From Cacajao melanocephalus (lineage: Eukaryota; Chordata; Mammalia; Primates; Pitheciidae): a DNA stretch of 64,000 nucleotides. Positions 24,941 through 36,151 of this stretch are shown one piece after another (within the stretch, counting starts at the first letter, position 1; the number at the start of each line of letters is the position of its first letter). The DNA is taken from the NCBI GenBank assembly GCA_963573385.1, contig CAUYLG010066124.1, positions 1-64,000 on the forward strand. Reading direction: 5' to 3'. Below the pieces are notes generated by a model that was not told the DNA's origin, searched no databases, and was given only the letters and a program-made list of their open reading frames with translations. The position numbers and the translations under genes are program-made.

Positions 24941-26386
24941 CCTGTACACATATATTCTTCCAAGCCTGAACCAAAAAGAAACTGAATCCCTGAACAGACC
25001 AATAACAAGCTACAAAATTGAATTAATAGCCTACCAAACAAACAAACAAACAAACAAACCCCAGGACCAGACAGATTCACAGCTGAATTCTACCAGATGT
25101 ACAAAGAAGAGCTAATGCCATTCTTACTGAAACTATTCTGAAAAACGGACGGACTCCTCCCCAAATCATTCTATGAGGCCAGCATCATCCTGATACCAAA
25201 ACCTAGCAAAGACTCAACAAAAAAAGGAAACTGCAGGCCAGTATCCTTAATGAACATGGGTGTAAAAATCCTCAACAAAATACTAGGAAGCCAAATCCAG
25301 CAGCACATCAAAAAGCTAATCCATCACAATCAAGTAGGCTTTATCCCTCGGATGTAAGGTTGGTTCAACATAAGCAAATCAATAAATATGATTTAGCACA
25401 TAAACAGAACTAAGGACAAAACCACATGATTATCTCAATCGATGCAGAAAAGACTTTCGATAAAATTCAACACCTCTTCATATTAAAAACTCTCAATACA
25501 CTAGGCATTGAAGGAACACACTTCAAATAATAAGAGCCATCTATGACAAACTTACAGCCAACATCACACTGAATGAGCAAAAGATAAAAGCATTTCCCTT
25601 GAAAACTGGAACAAGACAAGGATATCTACTCTCAACACTCTTATTCAACATAGTATTGGAAGTCCTGACCAGAGCAAACAGGCAAGGGAAAGAAATGAAA
25701 GGAATCCTAATGGCAAGAGAGGAAGTAAAAGTATCCCTGTTTGCAGATAACATGATTCTATATCTAGAAAATCCCATAGTCTCTGCCTAAAGGCTCCTGG
25801 AACTGGTAAACAACTTCAACAAATTATTAGGATACAAAATTAATGTACAAAAATCTGTAACATTCCTATATGCTAATAGCACCCAAGCTGAGAGTCAAAT
25901 CAGAAATGCAGTCCCATTCCTAATTGCCATGAAAAGAATAAAATACCTAGGCGTACTAGCTAAGATGTGAAAGATCTCTTCAAAGAAACTTACAAAACAC
26001 TGCTCAAAGAAATCAGAGATGACATGAACAAATGAGACAACATTCTATTCTCATAAATAGGAAGAATCAATATCATTAAAATGACCATATTGCCCAAAGC
26101 AATTTAGAGACTCAATGCTCCTGTCAAAAAACCAATGACATTCTTCACAGAGCTAAAAAAAAGAAAAATCTCTTCTAAAATTCGTAATATGCAACCGAAA
26201 AAGAACCTGAGTAGCCAAGGCAAGCCTAAGCAAAAAGGAGGAATCACATTGCCTGACCTCAAACTGTACTACAACACTACAGTAACCAAAACAGCTTGGT
26301 ACTGGTACAAAAAGAGACACATAGACCAATAGAACAGAACAGAGAGCCCAGAAATAAAGCCACACACCTACAACCACCCGATTTTT
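24941..26386 (+). mobile_element. Primate L1 ORF2, first segment
   Basis: ORF2 from the pre-RT region (cagctgaattctaccagatg) through RT. A 63-codon stretch at 25599-25790 reads [20 protein letters not shown] and [12 protein letters not shown]: the second catalytic Asp is Asn again. Numerous stops. A (CAAA)n run lies at about 25037-25059. Ends where a second L1 has inserted. Confidence 0.93.
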
Positions 26387-26636
26387 AATTTTTATTATTA
26401 TACTTTAAGTTCTGGGGTACATGTGCAGAACATGCAGGTCTGTTGCATATATATACACATGCTATGGTGGTTTGCTGCACCCGTCACCCCGTCATCTACA
26501 TTAGGTATTTCTCCTAATGATATCCCGCCCCTATTCCTCACCCACTGACAGGCCCTGGTGTGTGATACTCCCCTTCCTGTGTCCATGTGTTCTCAGTGCT
26601 CAACTCCCACTTATAATGAGAACATGTGGTGTTTCA
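26387..26636 (-). mobile_element. Truncated younger L1 3' end nested in L1
   Basis: About 250 bp of reverse-strand L1PA-like 3'UTR: atactttaagttctggggta, catgcaggtctgttgcatat, then tgtgttctcagtgctcaact and ataatgagaacatgtggtgt. The host-L1 text caaccacccgatttttaa on the left recurs as caaccatctgatctttaa on the right, a target-site duplication. Confidence 0.9.
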
Positions 26637-27947
26637 ACCATCTGATCTTTAACAAAGCTGACAAAAACAAGAATGGAGAAAGGACTCTCTATTCAATAAA
26701 TGGTGCTGGAATAACTGGCTACCCATATGCAGAAGATTGAAACTGGACCCCTTTCTTATACCATATACAAAATTTAACTCAAGATGGATTAAAGATTTAA
26801 ATGTAAAACCTAAAACTATAAACACCTTCTAATGTAACCTAGGAAATAGTAATACCATTTTAGACTGGCAACAATTTCATGATGAAAATGTCAAAAGCAA
26901 TTGCAAAAAATTGGACTAATGAAATCTAATTAAACTAAAGAGCTTCTGCATAGCAAAAAAACAAACAAATAACAACAACAACAAACTCTATCAACAAACA
27001 GGAAACCTATAGAATGAGAGAAAATATTTGCCAACTATATATCTGACAAAGTTCTAATATCCAGAATCTACAAGGAACTTAAACAAATTTATAAGAAAAA
27101 AAACAAACAATCCCATCAAAAAGTGAGCAAAGCACATGAAGAAACGCTTTTCAAAAGAAGACATACATGCTGCCCACAAGCATATGAAAAAATGCTCAAC
27201 ATCAGTAATCATTACAGAAATGCAAACCAAAACCACAGTGAGATACCATCTCACACCCGTTAGAATGGCTATTATTAAAACCTCAAAAAATAACACACAC
27301 TGGCAAAGTTGTAGAGAAAAGGGAACACTTATACACTGTTGGTGGGAGTCGAACCATTGTAAAAAGCAGTATGGTGAATTCTCAAAGAGCTAAAAGCAGA
27401 ACTACCATTGAACCCAGAAATTCTATTACTAAGTATATACCTAGAGGAATATAAATCATTCTACCATGAAGACACATGCACACATATGTTCATTGCAGAA
27501 CTAACCACAATATCAAAGATGTGATGGTCAACCTAAATGCCTGTCAGCAGTATACTAGTTAAAGAAAATGTGATACATATGCATCATCGAATACTATGCA
27601 GCCATAAAGAAGAATAAGGTCATGTCCTTTGCAGGAACATGGATAGAGCTGGAAGCCATCTTCATCGGCAAACTAAAGCAGGAACAGAAAACCAAACACT
27701 GCCTGTTCTCACTGATAAGTGAGCTAAATAATGAGAACACTTGGACAGTAAGAAGGGAATGCCAAACACTGAGGGCTACTTGAGGGTGGAGGGTGGGAAA
27801 AGAAAGAGGTTCAGAAAAAAATAAATAACTGTTGGGTTGTAGTGTTAGTACCCAGGTGACAAAATAATCTGTACACCAGACCCGTGAATCACACATTTAC
27901 CTATATAACAAACCTTCTCATGTACCCCTGAAGCTATAAAAGTTAAT
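26637..27947 (+). mobile_element. Primate L1 ORF2 C-terminus and 3'UTR
   Basis: Resumes the host L1: gatctttaacaaagctgaca, then the HFSKEDI..AAHKHMKKCS-type region near 27136-27393 (85 open codons) and the 3'UTR ending near 27947. ORF calls here are L1 remnants. Confidence 0.92.
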
Positions 27948-27950
27948 ATA

Positions 27951-28280
27951 TGACACAAGAACAGAAAACCAAACACTGCATGTTCTTACTCATAAGTGGG
28001 TGGTGAACAATGAGAACTCAGGGACACAGGGAGGGGATTATTACACACCAGGGCTTGGGGATGGGGTGCTAGGAGAGGAATAGCAGGGGATGGGGGGACT
28101 GGGGAGAGATAGCATTAGGAGAAATACCTAATGTAGATGATGGGGTGATGGATACAGCAAACCACCACCATGGCACATGTATACCTATGTAACAAACCTG
28201 CACAATGTGCACATATACCCAGGAACTTAAAGTATAATTTAAAAAATAGAAATAAAAATAAATAAAATAAAACAAAATAG
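27951..28280 (+). mobile_element. Second L1 3' end in tandem with the preceding one
   Basis: Directly after the first L1 tail comes another L1 3' end from 'acacaagaacagaaaaccaa' through gggatggggggactggggag and gtataatttaaaaaatag, then an A-rich tail of AAATA units. It is a separate 5'-truncated insertion into or beside the A-rich end of the first. Confidence 0.88.
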
Positions 28281-28469
28281 CTCTGGACTTGGCAAGAACA
28301 AAAAAAGATAGAAATAAAAATAAATTTTAAAAAAGAAATCAACAATATTTTTTAAATAATGGAAAAGAGAAAGACACTACTAAAGACCAAGTAAGATTAG
28401 ACCAAGGCACTAATAGACTTGGGCAAGACCAAGACTCCATTAAAGAAGAGAAGATGGGTGATAATTTAA

Positions 28470-28646
28470 TCTATTTTTCTATCACTAATTGTCCACAACT
28501 GCTTCCAGGTGACTTGAGAATTAATCTAGTTAGGAAAGAAATGAGTCTCTTCCCAATAAAGATAGACCTCCCTTCAAAGTTCAAGGAGAAGGAAAAAGGG
28601 ACAAAGCAAGCAGTCAATAGTTATAATGTTACAACCTTAAAAATTT
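28470..28646. repeat. Direct duplication, copy A (177 bp)
   Basis: Matches 29559-29735 with no gap and about 10 mismatches by eye (about 94% identity). I do not recognise it as a known repeat family. Confidence 0.9.
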
Positions 28647-29044
28647 TACTAAATGGTGAAAAGGGTTGAGAATGCAATTATTTTATTCAAAATAAATTTT
28701 TTTAATTTTCCTTTTGTTTCAGAATTTACAGTTCATAAGCCAAAAATTGAAATATACAGCTTTACAACTAGCTGAATAGTTATAGTTATTGAAATAGTCT
28801 TTGAAAACATAGTTGAAATTGTATCTCAAAGTCCCTAAGAATGAGGTATCCAAACATTATTTTAGAAAGATATTTTTATCAATGAGAAAAATATTGGAAT
28901 TGAGACTAAAACTCCAAATAACTATTGATAAAGTTCATTGGGAAGAAATAAATAGAGAAATAAATGGAGAGAAAATTTCTAGGGAAATGTATTATGTCCA
29001 CATAAGTCCACTCTAATTCATATGTGGCTGAACTAGTATAATTA

Positions 29045-29430
29045 TAGTCATGCTTGCTTAATAACAGGAATACTTCATAAGAAATGCATCCTTAGACAAT
29101 TTCGTTCTTGTGCAAACATCATAGAGGGTACTTACACAAATCTTGATGGTATAGCCTACTGGCCACCTGGGCTATATGGTACAGCCTATTGCTCTTAGGC
29201 TATAAACTTGTACAGCACGTTACTATACTGTACACTGCAGACAACTGTAACACAATGATAAGGATTTGTGTATCTAAATATACCTAAACATAGAAAAGGT
29301 ATAGTAAAAATACGGCATAAAAGATTTAAAGAATGGTACATTTTTAAAGGGCAGCTCCATTATAATCTCATGGAACCATCATCATGTATGCAGTTCATCT
29401 TTGACCATAATGTTACGTGATGCATGACTC
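29045..29430 (+). mobile_element. MER2/Tigger-type DNA transposon (internally deleted)
   Basis: Tc1/mariner-Tigger ends: tagtcatgcttgcttaataa on the left and acgtgatgcatgactc on the right, each next to TA. The body has the known series gtacttacacaaatcttgat, tatggtacagcctattgctc, aacatagaaaaggtatagta. No transposase ORF; nonautonomous. Confidence 0.88.
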
Positions 29431-29558
29431 TATGGTGCTGCTAATGGAAAGAGTTTACTTTTTTCTTTCACTATGGTTTTTCACTTTCCAAACTTTTTAT
29501 ACTGATTTTTTGTTTCTCCACTCCCTAATCACCTCTCAAAGGCATTTTTAACCTGGAG

Positions 29559-29735
29559 TCTATTTTTCTATCACTAATTGCCCACAACTGCTTCCAGGTG
29601 ACTTGAGAATTAATCTAGTTAGGAAAGAAAGAAGTCTCTTCCCAATAAAGATAGATCTCACTTCAAAGTCCAAGGAGAAGGAAAAAGAGACAAAGCAAGC
29701 AGTCAATATTAATGATGTTACAACCTTAAAAATTT
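29559..29735. repeat. Direct duplication, copy B (177 bp)
   Basis: Second copy of 28470-28646, offset exactly 1,089 bp, same orientation. The MER2 element and other sequence lie between the copies. Confidence 0.9.
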
Positions 29736-31982
29736 GTTACTAGTTTGATGTCAACTGTGGTTCTTGGTACAGAGTAGGTACTAAACTGTTTTTCCAATTT
29801 CAGTATCTGAGGCACTTTCTGGTTTTCTTTTCCTCTAGTGAGGTGATTATTTAGGAGTTACAGTCAGCATAACTGAGGATACTTCAGATTGAAAATGAGT
29901 AAAGTATGACATATGCCAAGAGTTTCCTTAGCAAAGTTATTGCCACTTAAGATCTAGACTTTTCTATCCATCAGATTTTACCAGTAGTCTGCCAAGACAA
30001 GTTGGCTATTTACTGTTCTTTCTGGTTTAGCTGCTGTTTGCTTTGGGGAATACTGTCTTTAAGCTGATATGACCACTGCACCCTCTCACTCTTACTCCAA
30101 CTTCAACACTTACTTGTACCAGTTATATTGGTTATCATCTTCTATAGCAAATACTGCAATATTCCCATTTTTCTATTTTCTCTCCCCAACTAATTTTCAA
30201 GCAATTTTGTCTGCCAGATTTCACTTACCTCACTACAACAAAACTTCAATGTTGACCTAGATTACCACTGCTGAATGTAACTCCTTAAATTATTTATATT
30301 AACGATTGTTTTGATATATGACCTTGGTTGCTCATCTTCTCACTTTGTCCTTCTCAGATTTGTCAAGAATCAAATATGTATAGGTTACATAGCATTACAA
30401 CACTCAAGTGTCAGATAGAACTGGGGGTTTAAATGCTGTGGAACATGTCATGGTTATTCCTTCTTGTAGTCTAGGTCACTGCTGTTTCTAATGAATGATT
30501 TTATGTCCTCATAATTAAGCTACAAAGGCAGAACAATTTGGTCACTACTTTATTCTATTAGAAAAGTACCAAGGTCATGATTAACATGGAACTTATATTA
30601 ATGTGACCTACTAACAGGTTTTCATCATTGAGAAAGACCCTAAGCAGATGATAATAAACAAATGTGGTGGAAGACAAAGGTACTAATTGATAATTTTTCA
30701 GTTCTTGAGGTGGCCACTTGTGTGAATAGATCACAGAATAAAAAATGGAGAGGAAAATAAGACTATTGTGTTATACTTGAAGACTATTAGGCTCAAGGTT
30801 ACCAGCCAAGCATAATTCTTGTTTAATTCTCCCATTATCACCTAATCTTGTTTATGTCAGGACCAACTTTAATAGAATGTCACTGGAAATCAGTGAAATA
30901 CAGACAGGTTCTGTAATTTACATTAGCTACAAAATGAATACCCTTTCCACAAGGACCCTTGAGTTAGCAAGTGCATCAGGGACAATGTATGTTGCCTCTG
31001 AACTCTCCGGAAGCCACAGCCATTACTTGGTGGATATCATCTAAGAGGAAGGTGATATTTTTTTTTTGGAGACATCAATTAGAGTGTTCTTTCCCTTTCT
31101 GAAGTGAGTTCTGGGTGCTTACCAAGGAAATAAAATGTTTCTGGTTTCTGACACTATAGTGTCTCTGTCTGAAAAGGAAGAACTAGACTTATCTACTTAA
31201 TGTCTTAGTTCTGCCTGCAGGGTGTTCTGATGTCTGACAAGGCCTATGGCTGCCTTCTCGTGTAGTGTATTCCCTCTGAGAAGAGCTCCCCAAATGCTTA
31301 ACTCCTCAGTTATAATTGAAGAAATCTGCATTACTCTGGATCTAATGTATTTGGGTATTGGCAGCCACAGACAAGAAAGTACAACAGAATTAAAGTCATT
31401 GACAGGACTTCAAAACGACATTTTGAAGAACAAATTCCTAGGAATACAACTCCTTATAGAAAAATTATATTATTTTTAGTAACTCAGTTATTTGATAAAG
31501 CAATAATATAAATGTTGACTATGCCATTCAATGACAAGAATGAACCTGATGATTGCTAATTAGCCATAAATTGGGGCTGTGGAATAGTTTTTAATTTTAG
31601 AAGTAACTGAGGTTTATGGAAACTATTGTTGGGATGACTAGCAGGATTTGCTGCATTGCCAGAAAATTTCCACACCAAATTTACTGTCTGTAGGTAACCT
31701 GCCATTGAGAACACTTTGCAAATGCAAAACTACAGCAGCTGTTCAGTGTCATGATGGAATTTTCCACTTTTCAAAGCTAAATTGGCCAGAGCTCAGGAGA
31801 GGACAGGATGGGGGGATGGGTAAGGAGACAGAGTCACACTTCAAGGGCCCACCTGATAAAGAGACTGAGGACTCTGACAGTAGTCAGGCTTGTAATGGGC
31901 TCTGCCCCATTTTTTTCTACTCCCTTTAGGCATCATACCCTGATTTTGGCTACCTCCTTTATGTGATTCCCTTTGTCTATTG
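29736..31982. other. Intergenic sequence, nothing recognised
   Basis: About 2.2 kb with no repeat or gene I can name. Small ORFs (30069-30260, 31246-31479, 31648-31929) show no known domain. Confidence 0.5.
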
Positions 31983-32153
31983 CAGTGGCTCTCAAACTTT
32001 AGCATGCATTCAGTTCACTTGGAGGACTTATTAGAAAACAGATTGCTGAATCACAAGCCCAGAATTTCTGCTTTGGAGTCTGTGAAGTGCGGAGAGGAGC
32101 AATGATTTGCAGTTCTAACAAAATGATGTTGATACTGCTACTGAGAACTACTA
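31983..32153 (+). mobile_element. MER5A-like hAT-Charlie MITE
   Basis: Begins cagtggctctcaaactttag and ends tgagaactacta, the MER5A inverted termini. Inner text: acttattagaaaacagattg, gatgttgatactgctactga. Flanks gtctattg and ttctattt agree at six of eight positions, consistent with an 8-bp hAT duplication. Confidence 0.9.
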
Positions 32154-32161
32154 TTCTATTT

Positions 32162-33807
32162 CTCCTCTGGAACACTTTCCTTTTGAGCAGTCATTACTTT
32201 GTTGTCCTATCTGCCCTGCTCAATATTCTTCTTCCTTGCCCAATTAGAACTTCCACTTCAAGAGAACAAAACCCCAATCTCTCCAAGGTCATTTGTATTA
32301 AGCAGCAGGTTAAGAATTTGAACTAAAGTCTATCTCTAACCTAACAGAACACTAAATGGAAGTACACCTTTAGGTCTACTCTTGGGAGTGTTACAGGAGC
32401 CGATTCTTGAAAGAAGCCTGGTAGAAGTTAAAGAATGTTTCTTGAAGGAGGCAAGAAGGTGAAACCAAAAATTTAAAGGATGAGTAGAAGTTTATTCAAA
32501 AAATGTACATGGAAAAGGATACTTTAATACCTTTACTCTGACCTCTGGATTTTCTGCTGTCGCCACTTTGTCCTTATTACTTTCACCTCTTGGGTGCTGT
32601 CCTTCTGCCCCTGTGACTGTCTTAATCATCCTCCCTCTTACAGAACAGTGGAAAAAGTCAAGCACCCTGTTCAGTGTATAAATCTATCATTCTGGACTCG
32701 GATTGAAGTAAAGTTTTTTATTTTTTTTATTTTTTACCTTAAGTGCTGCACAGATTGTTCTCTGTTAGAGCAAAGACAAAATTATTTTTCATTTTCTTCC
32801 CATCATCACTTTTCTCAAGGACTAATAATTTGATCTTTTCTGTACAACTGTTTCCCTAAATAACTTAAGAACAAAATTGTTACTCCAGATGATTTTGCTT
32901 TAATGTCTTAGTAATCACACACAGGAAAATTAATCAAAGAGAAAGGATGATTGGTATTTGAAAAAGAAGGCAGAGTGCACAAAGAGACCAGTTTTGAACA
33001 ATCTGCCAGGGAATTTGGCTGCTTCACTCCACCTGGAGGCTGCTATACTCTAGGAAGAATTATCAAGATGCATGACCCCTAGCTTTTCTTCTAGTCTTTA
33101 AAAGTGACTTGGAATCTTTTGTGTTTGAGACATTTTCAGACACTTCTTAGAGATTCTGATGACTTTCTGAGGTCACCTTGTGGTTCTATAAAATACTCAG
33201 CTTAGCCCAGTGTTTCTTATCAATGAGACAGGCCTTCTATAGTCACAGGCTTCACCACACCAGCCTGGTTTTCACATTTGTGTAATTCCCTGGTCTCTGC
33301 AACCATTTTATTGCCAACTGCTGAAAGGCCATGCCACTTACATTTTTCATTAATGAGTTACCTCAGAAACCCTGGATTTAGAGCACAAATCCTAGCTGCA
33401 AGTGCCACTTCTTCCAGAGTGGTTTCTGAGAAAGAGATATGTACAAAAGAAGAAATCAGACAGAGGTACTTGCATAAACAAAAATAGCTATATCACTGGC
33501 TTGGGTTTTGGCACCTCCAAGCCTCAGTAGGGAATCCTTGTGAGTTATGCTGAATGATAGCACTATGGTCTCATTTGTCTTTTATACTGTAAGCATATTC
33601 TTTGAATCTCAGTGTGCAGCTCCAAGGCCAACTGGATAAGAAAACACATTAGCGGGGAAAAACAAAGAATGGAACATTTCCTTCCTTCCTCCTTAGATAG
33701 AGGAAAGTTAACTTCACTAAGCTGCCCAGGCATTTTTAGGGTTGCTTATATTACCATCTCTAGGAGAAGAGGAAAGTCCCAAGAGAAAAGGAGAGTCAAC
33801 TCCACCC

Positions 33808-33808
<1 letters not shown>
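32162..33808. other. Intergenic sequence, nothing recognised
   Basis: No supportable gene or repeat. ORFs at 32594-32833 and 33278-33487 look like chance. Confidence 0.5.

Positions 33809-33847
<39 letters not shown>
33809..33847. repeat. (CA)n microsatellite
   Basis: About 19 uninterrupted CA units, followed by two degenerate units. The reading frame of HT repeats through it is an artefact. Confidence 0.97.
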
Positions 33848-33852
<5 letters not shown>

Positions 33853-33859
33853 ACTCACA

Positions 33860-36080
33860 CTCTGACCTGGACCTCTAATCCCTTCCCCATCACATAAACC
33901 TACTAGTCCTTTTTAGCATAAGAATCCAAAAGAACATCTTTGAGCCTAACCGTGCTGCATCTTGGAGGTTACAGGGTATTTCTGTGAGGCTGGGGACAGA
34001 TGTTTAGAGTCTAACTTGCACAGCTCTAATCAGTGGTCCTGGAGTGGGTCGTTTGGGGATGAGATTACCTGGAAGTGGTAAAATCTAAAAAGTAGCAGCC
34101 CTGACTTCCCTTAGTCCCCAACAATGAGCTCCGTAGAAAAAACTCATGGAAGAATGATAAAGACTTGGATTATGAAACAAGTTCCAAAAAGTTTTCTTAT
34201 CGCCTTTGAAATCAAATAATCACCTCCTCAGTCTGGATTCTGAAACTTTTCATCAAATGACCACACTTTAATTTCCAACCTCATCTCTCTCCATTTTTCT
34301 AAAACTTCTCCTGTCCTAACCTCATCAGCTGTGCCAGTCATATCTTTTTTTGCAAAAGCAAATACCATTTACCCAGTAAGTCTAGGGGTAAGCCACACCT
34401 TCTCCAAAAATCTCTTCACTATAGAACTCTAGGTCATTCAAATCTGTTCCACTCTTTCTAGTCCTCAGCAAAAATCTGTGCATTATGCCATGTTAGAATA
34501 TTATCTTGCAAGTGTAATCAAGTTATTTCAAGTAGGTATGATTTGTTTCCCAAAATAGGCATCAAGTTTGCAGCAAATTTGTCTCAGGAGAAATCTGTTT
34601 TCTTTTTTGCCTCCCCAGGCACTAGTAAATCATATATTCATTCCACTTGCAATGTTTATGACTGGATGAATAGATATATGAATGTATGGATCTCCAAAAG
34701 CAGACTGTTTGAAGGTGATAGTGAATAATGTAGGGTCAAAAAGGAAAAGGTAAAGCCAGATAACATTTACTTCAGAATAAACTCATTTTTGAGAGCCCAT
34801 AATAATTCCTAATAAGAGGCAGTCCAAAAAAAGCCCACTGAGCCAGTTACTGACTTGTAGGGAAGTGGTTCCTGTATAATCCAGGTACCTATATTGTTCC
34901 CTGACTTCTGACGGAGAGGTGCCTTTCATCATAATTGGCCCAATCAGTTGTTTTCTTTCATTAATGATTTTGCTTAATTTATATAAATCTTACATGTTTT
35001 TATAGACAAATTGGATAATTCAGATTTTAATGATAAAAAAACACATACAGTGCTACCATTTAGAGGTAACTGTTTTTTAATAGCCTTCCATTCTTTTGTA
35101 TGCTCATTTATATATATATATATATATATATGAAAGTATTTATATTGTATATACCAGTTTATAAAATTTTACCTAACTTACCATGAACCTCATTTTAATG
35201 ACCATATAGCAGTCTATCATATTAATATAATACAATCTCTGTCTTTTTTTTCTGTTGTTGCACTTTAGTCATTTTACACTTCCATTGTTAGAAACTCTCT
35301 TCCATGAGTATCCTTGAGATAAATCATTCTACATATGTCCAACTAATCCTGTAAGATAGATGCCTCTCAGTCAATGAACATGGGTATTTTTAAGGACACG
35401 TTATTGTTGAGTGGGTCTTTTATCCCCTCTCACATTTCTGCTTCACTCACGGGAAGGATTGAACACACCCGAAGCCTCCACATGTTGGGAAGTGTTGGAG
35501 GAGATACATCTGACTTTTCTACATCCCGTTCTCTATCCTATGCTAGGAGAAGTGGCTAATTGAAGTGGCCTGGGAGCACAGTAGCAGGGCTTCTGTTTAT
35601 TAGTAGTTAAGGTCTTTAATTTAAAAGTTGGATCTGAGTGCATCCTGGCCCCTGCCTTGTCTTATACTTCCAGTGTTCTGTATTTCAGACTGACCTGACT
35701 TAGTAGGCTAGCCTTCTATTTAGCTTTCTCCAGCCTAGCCATACCCCTAGCATTATTTGTTCTGGTTGTGACTCAGTGCATGGGTAAGTTAAAAGCACAA
35801 ATCTGTGTCTCTTGGCTCCAAGTCCTTGTGGTTGGGTGGGTAAGCCAACTCATGTTCAAAGGTTAGAGAATACGAGATAAGAAATCTTACCTAAGACTTC
35901 TGGCCTATTCTCAGCCTGGTTCCAGTGTATCAGTGTTTATGTGGAAGGATAGAGGCAGGAAGGATATTAAGTACTGGGCAATATTAAATAGACCAGCACT
36001 TTAGTCTTATATTTTTTATTATTTCTTTTGTGCATCCTCTCTTATTAGCCTGTGAAACCTAGAGTAGAGGATGGATGAAT
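33860..36080. other. Intergenic sequence with a short (TA)n tract
   Basis: A (TA)n run lies at 35109-35132. The part around 34980-35330 reads like an old unnamed interspersed repeat. Nothing else is recognised. Confidence 0.5.
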
Positions 36081-36085
36081 TTTAC

Positions 36086-36151
36086 GTGTGTGTGTGTGTG
36101 GTGTGTGTACACACCACACACACCACACACACACGCACACACACACACACA
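36086..36151. repeat. (TG)n-(CA)n self-complementary microsatellite
   Basis: About 23 bp of TG units change directly into about 43 bp of CA units around a central gtac (36107-36110). The two halves can pair with each other, with a small bulge where gg and cc are out of register. Confidence 0.95.

Noticed and set aside
33612..33878. ORF with a His-Thr repeat tail
   Set aside because: The tail is the CA microsatellite; upstream codons have no recognisable family.
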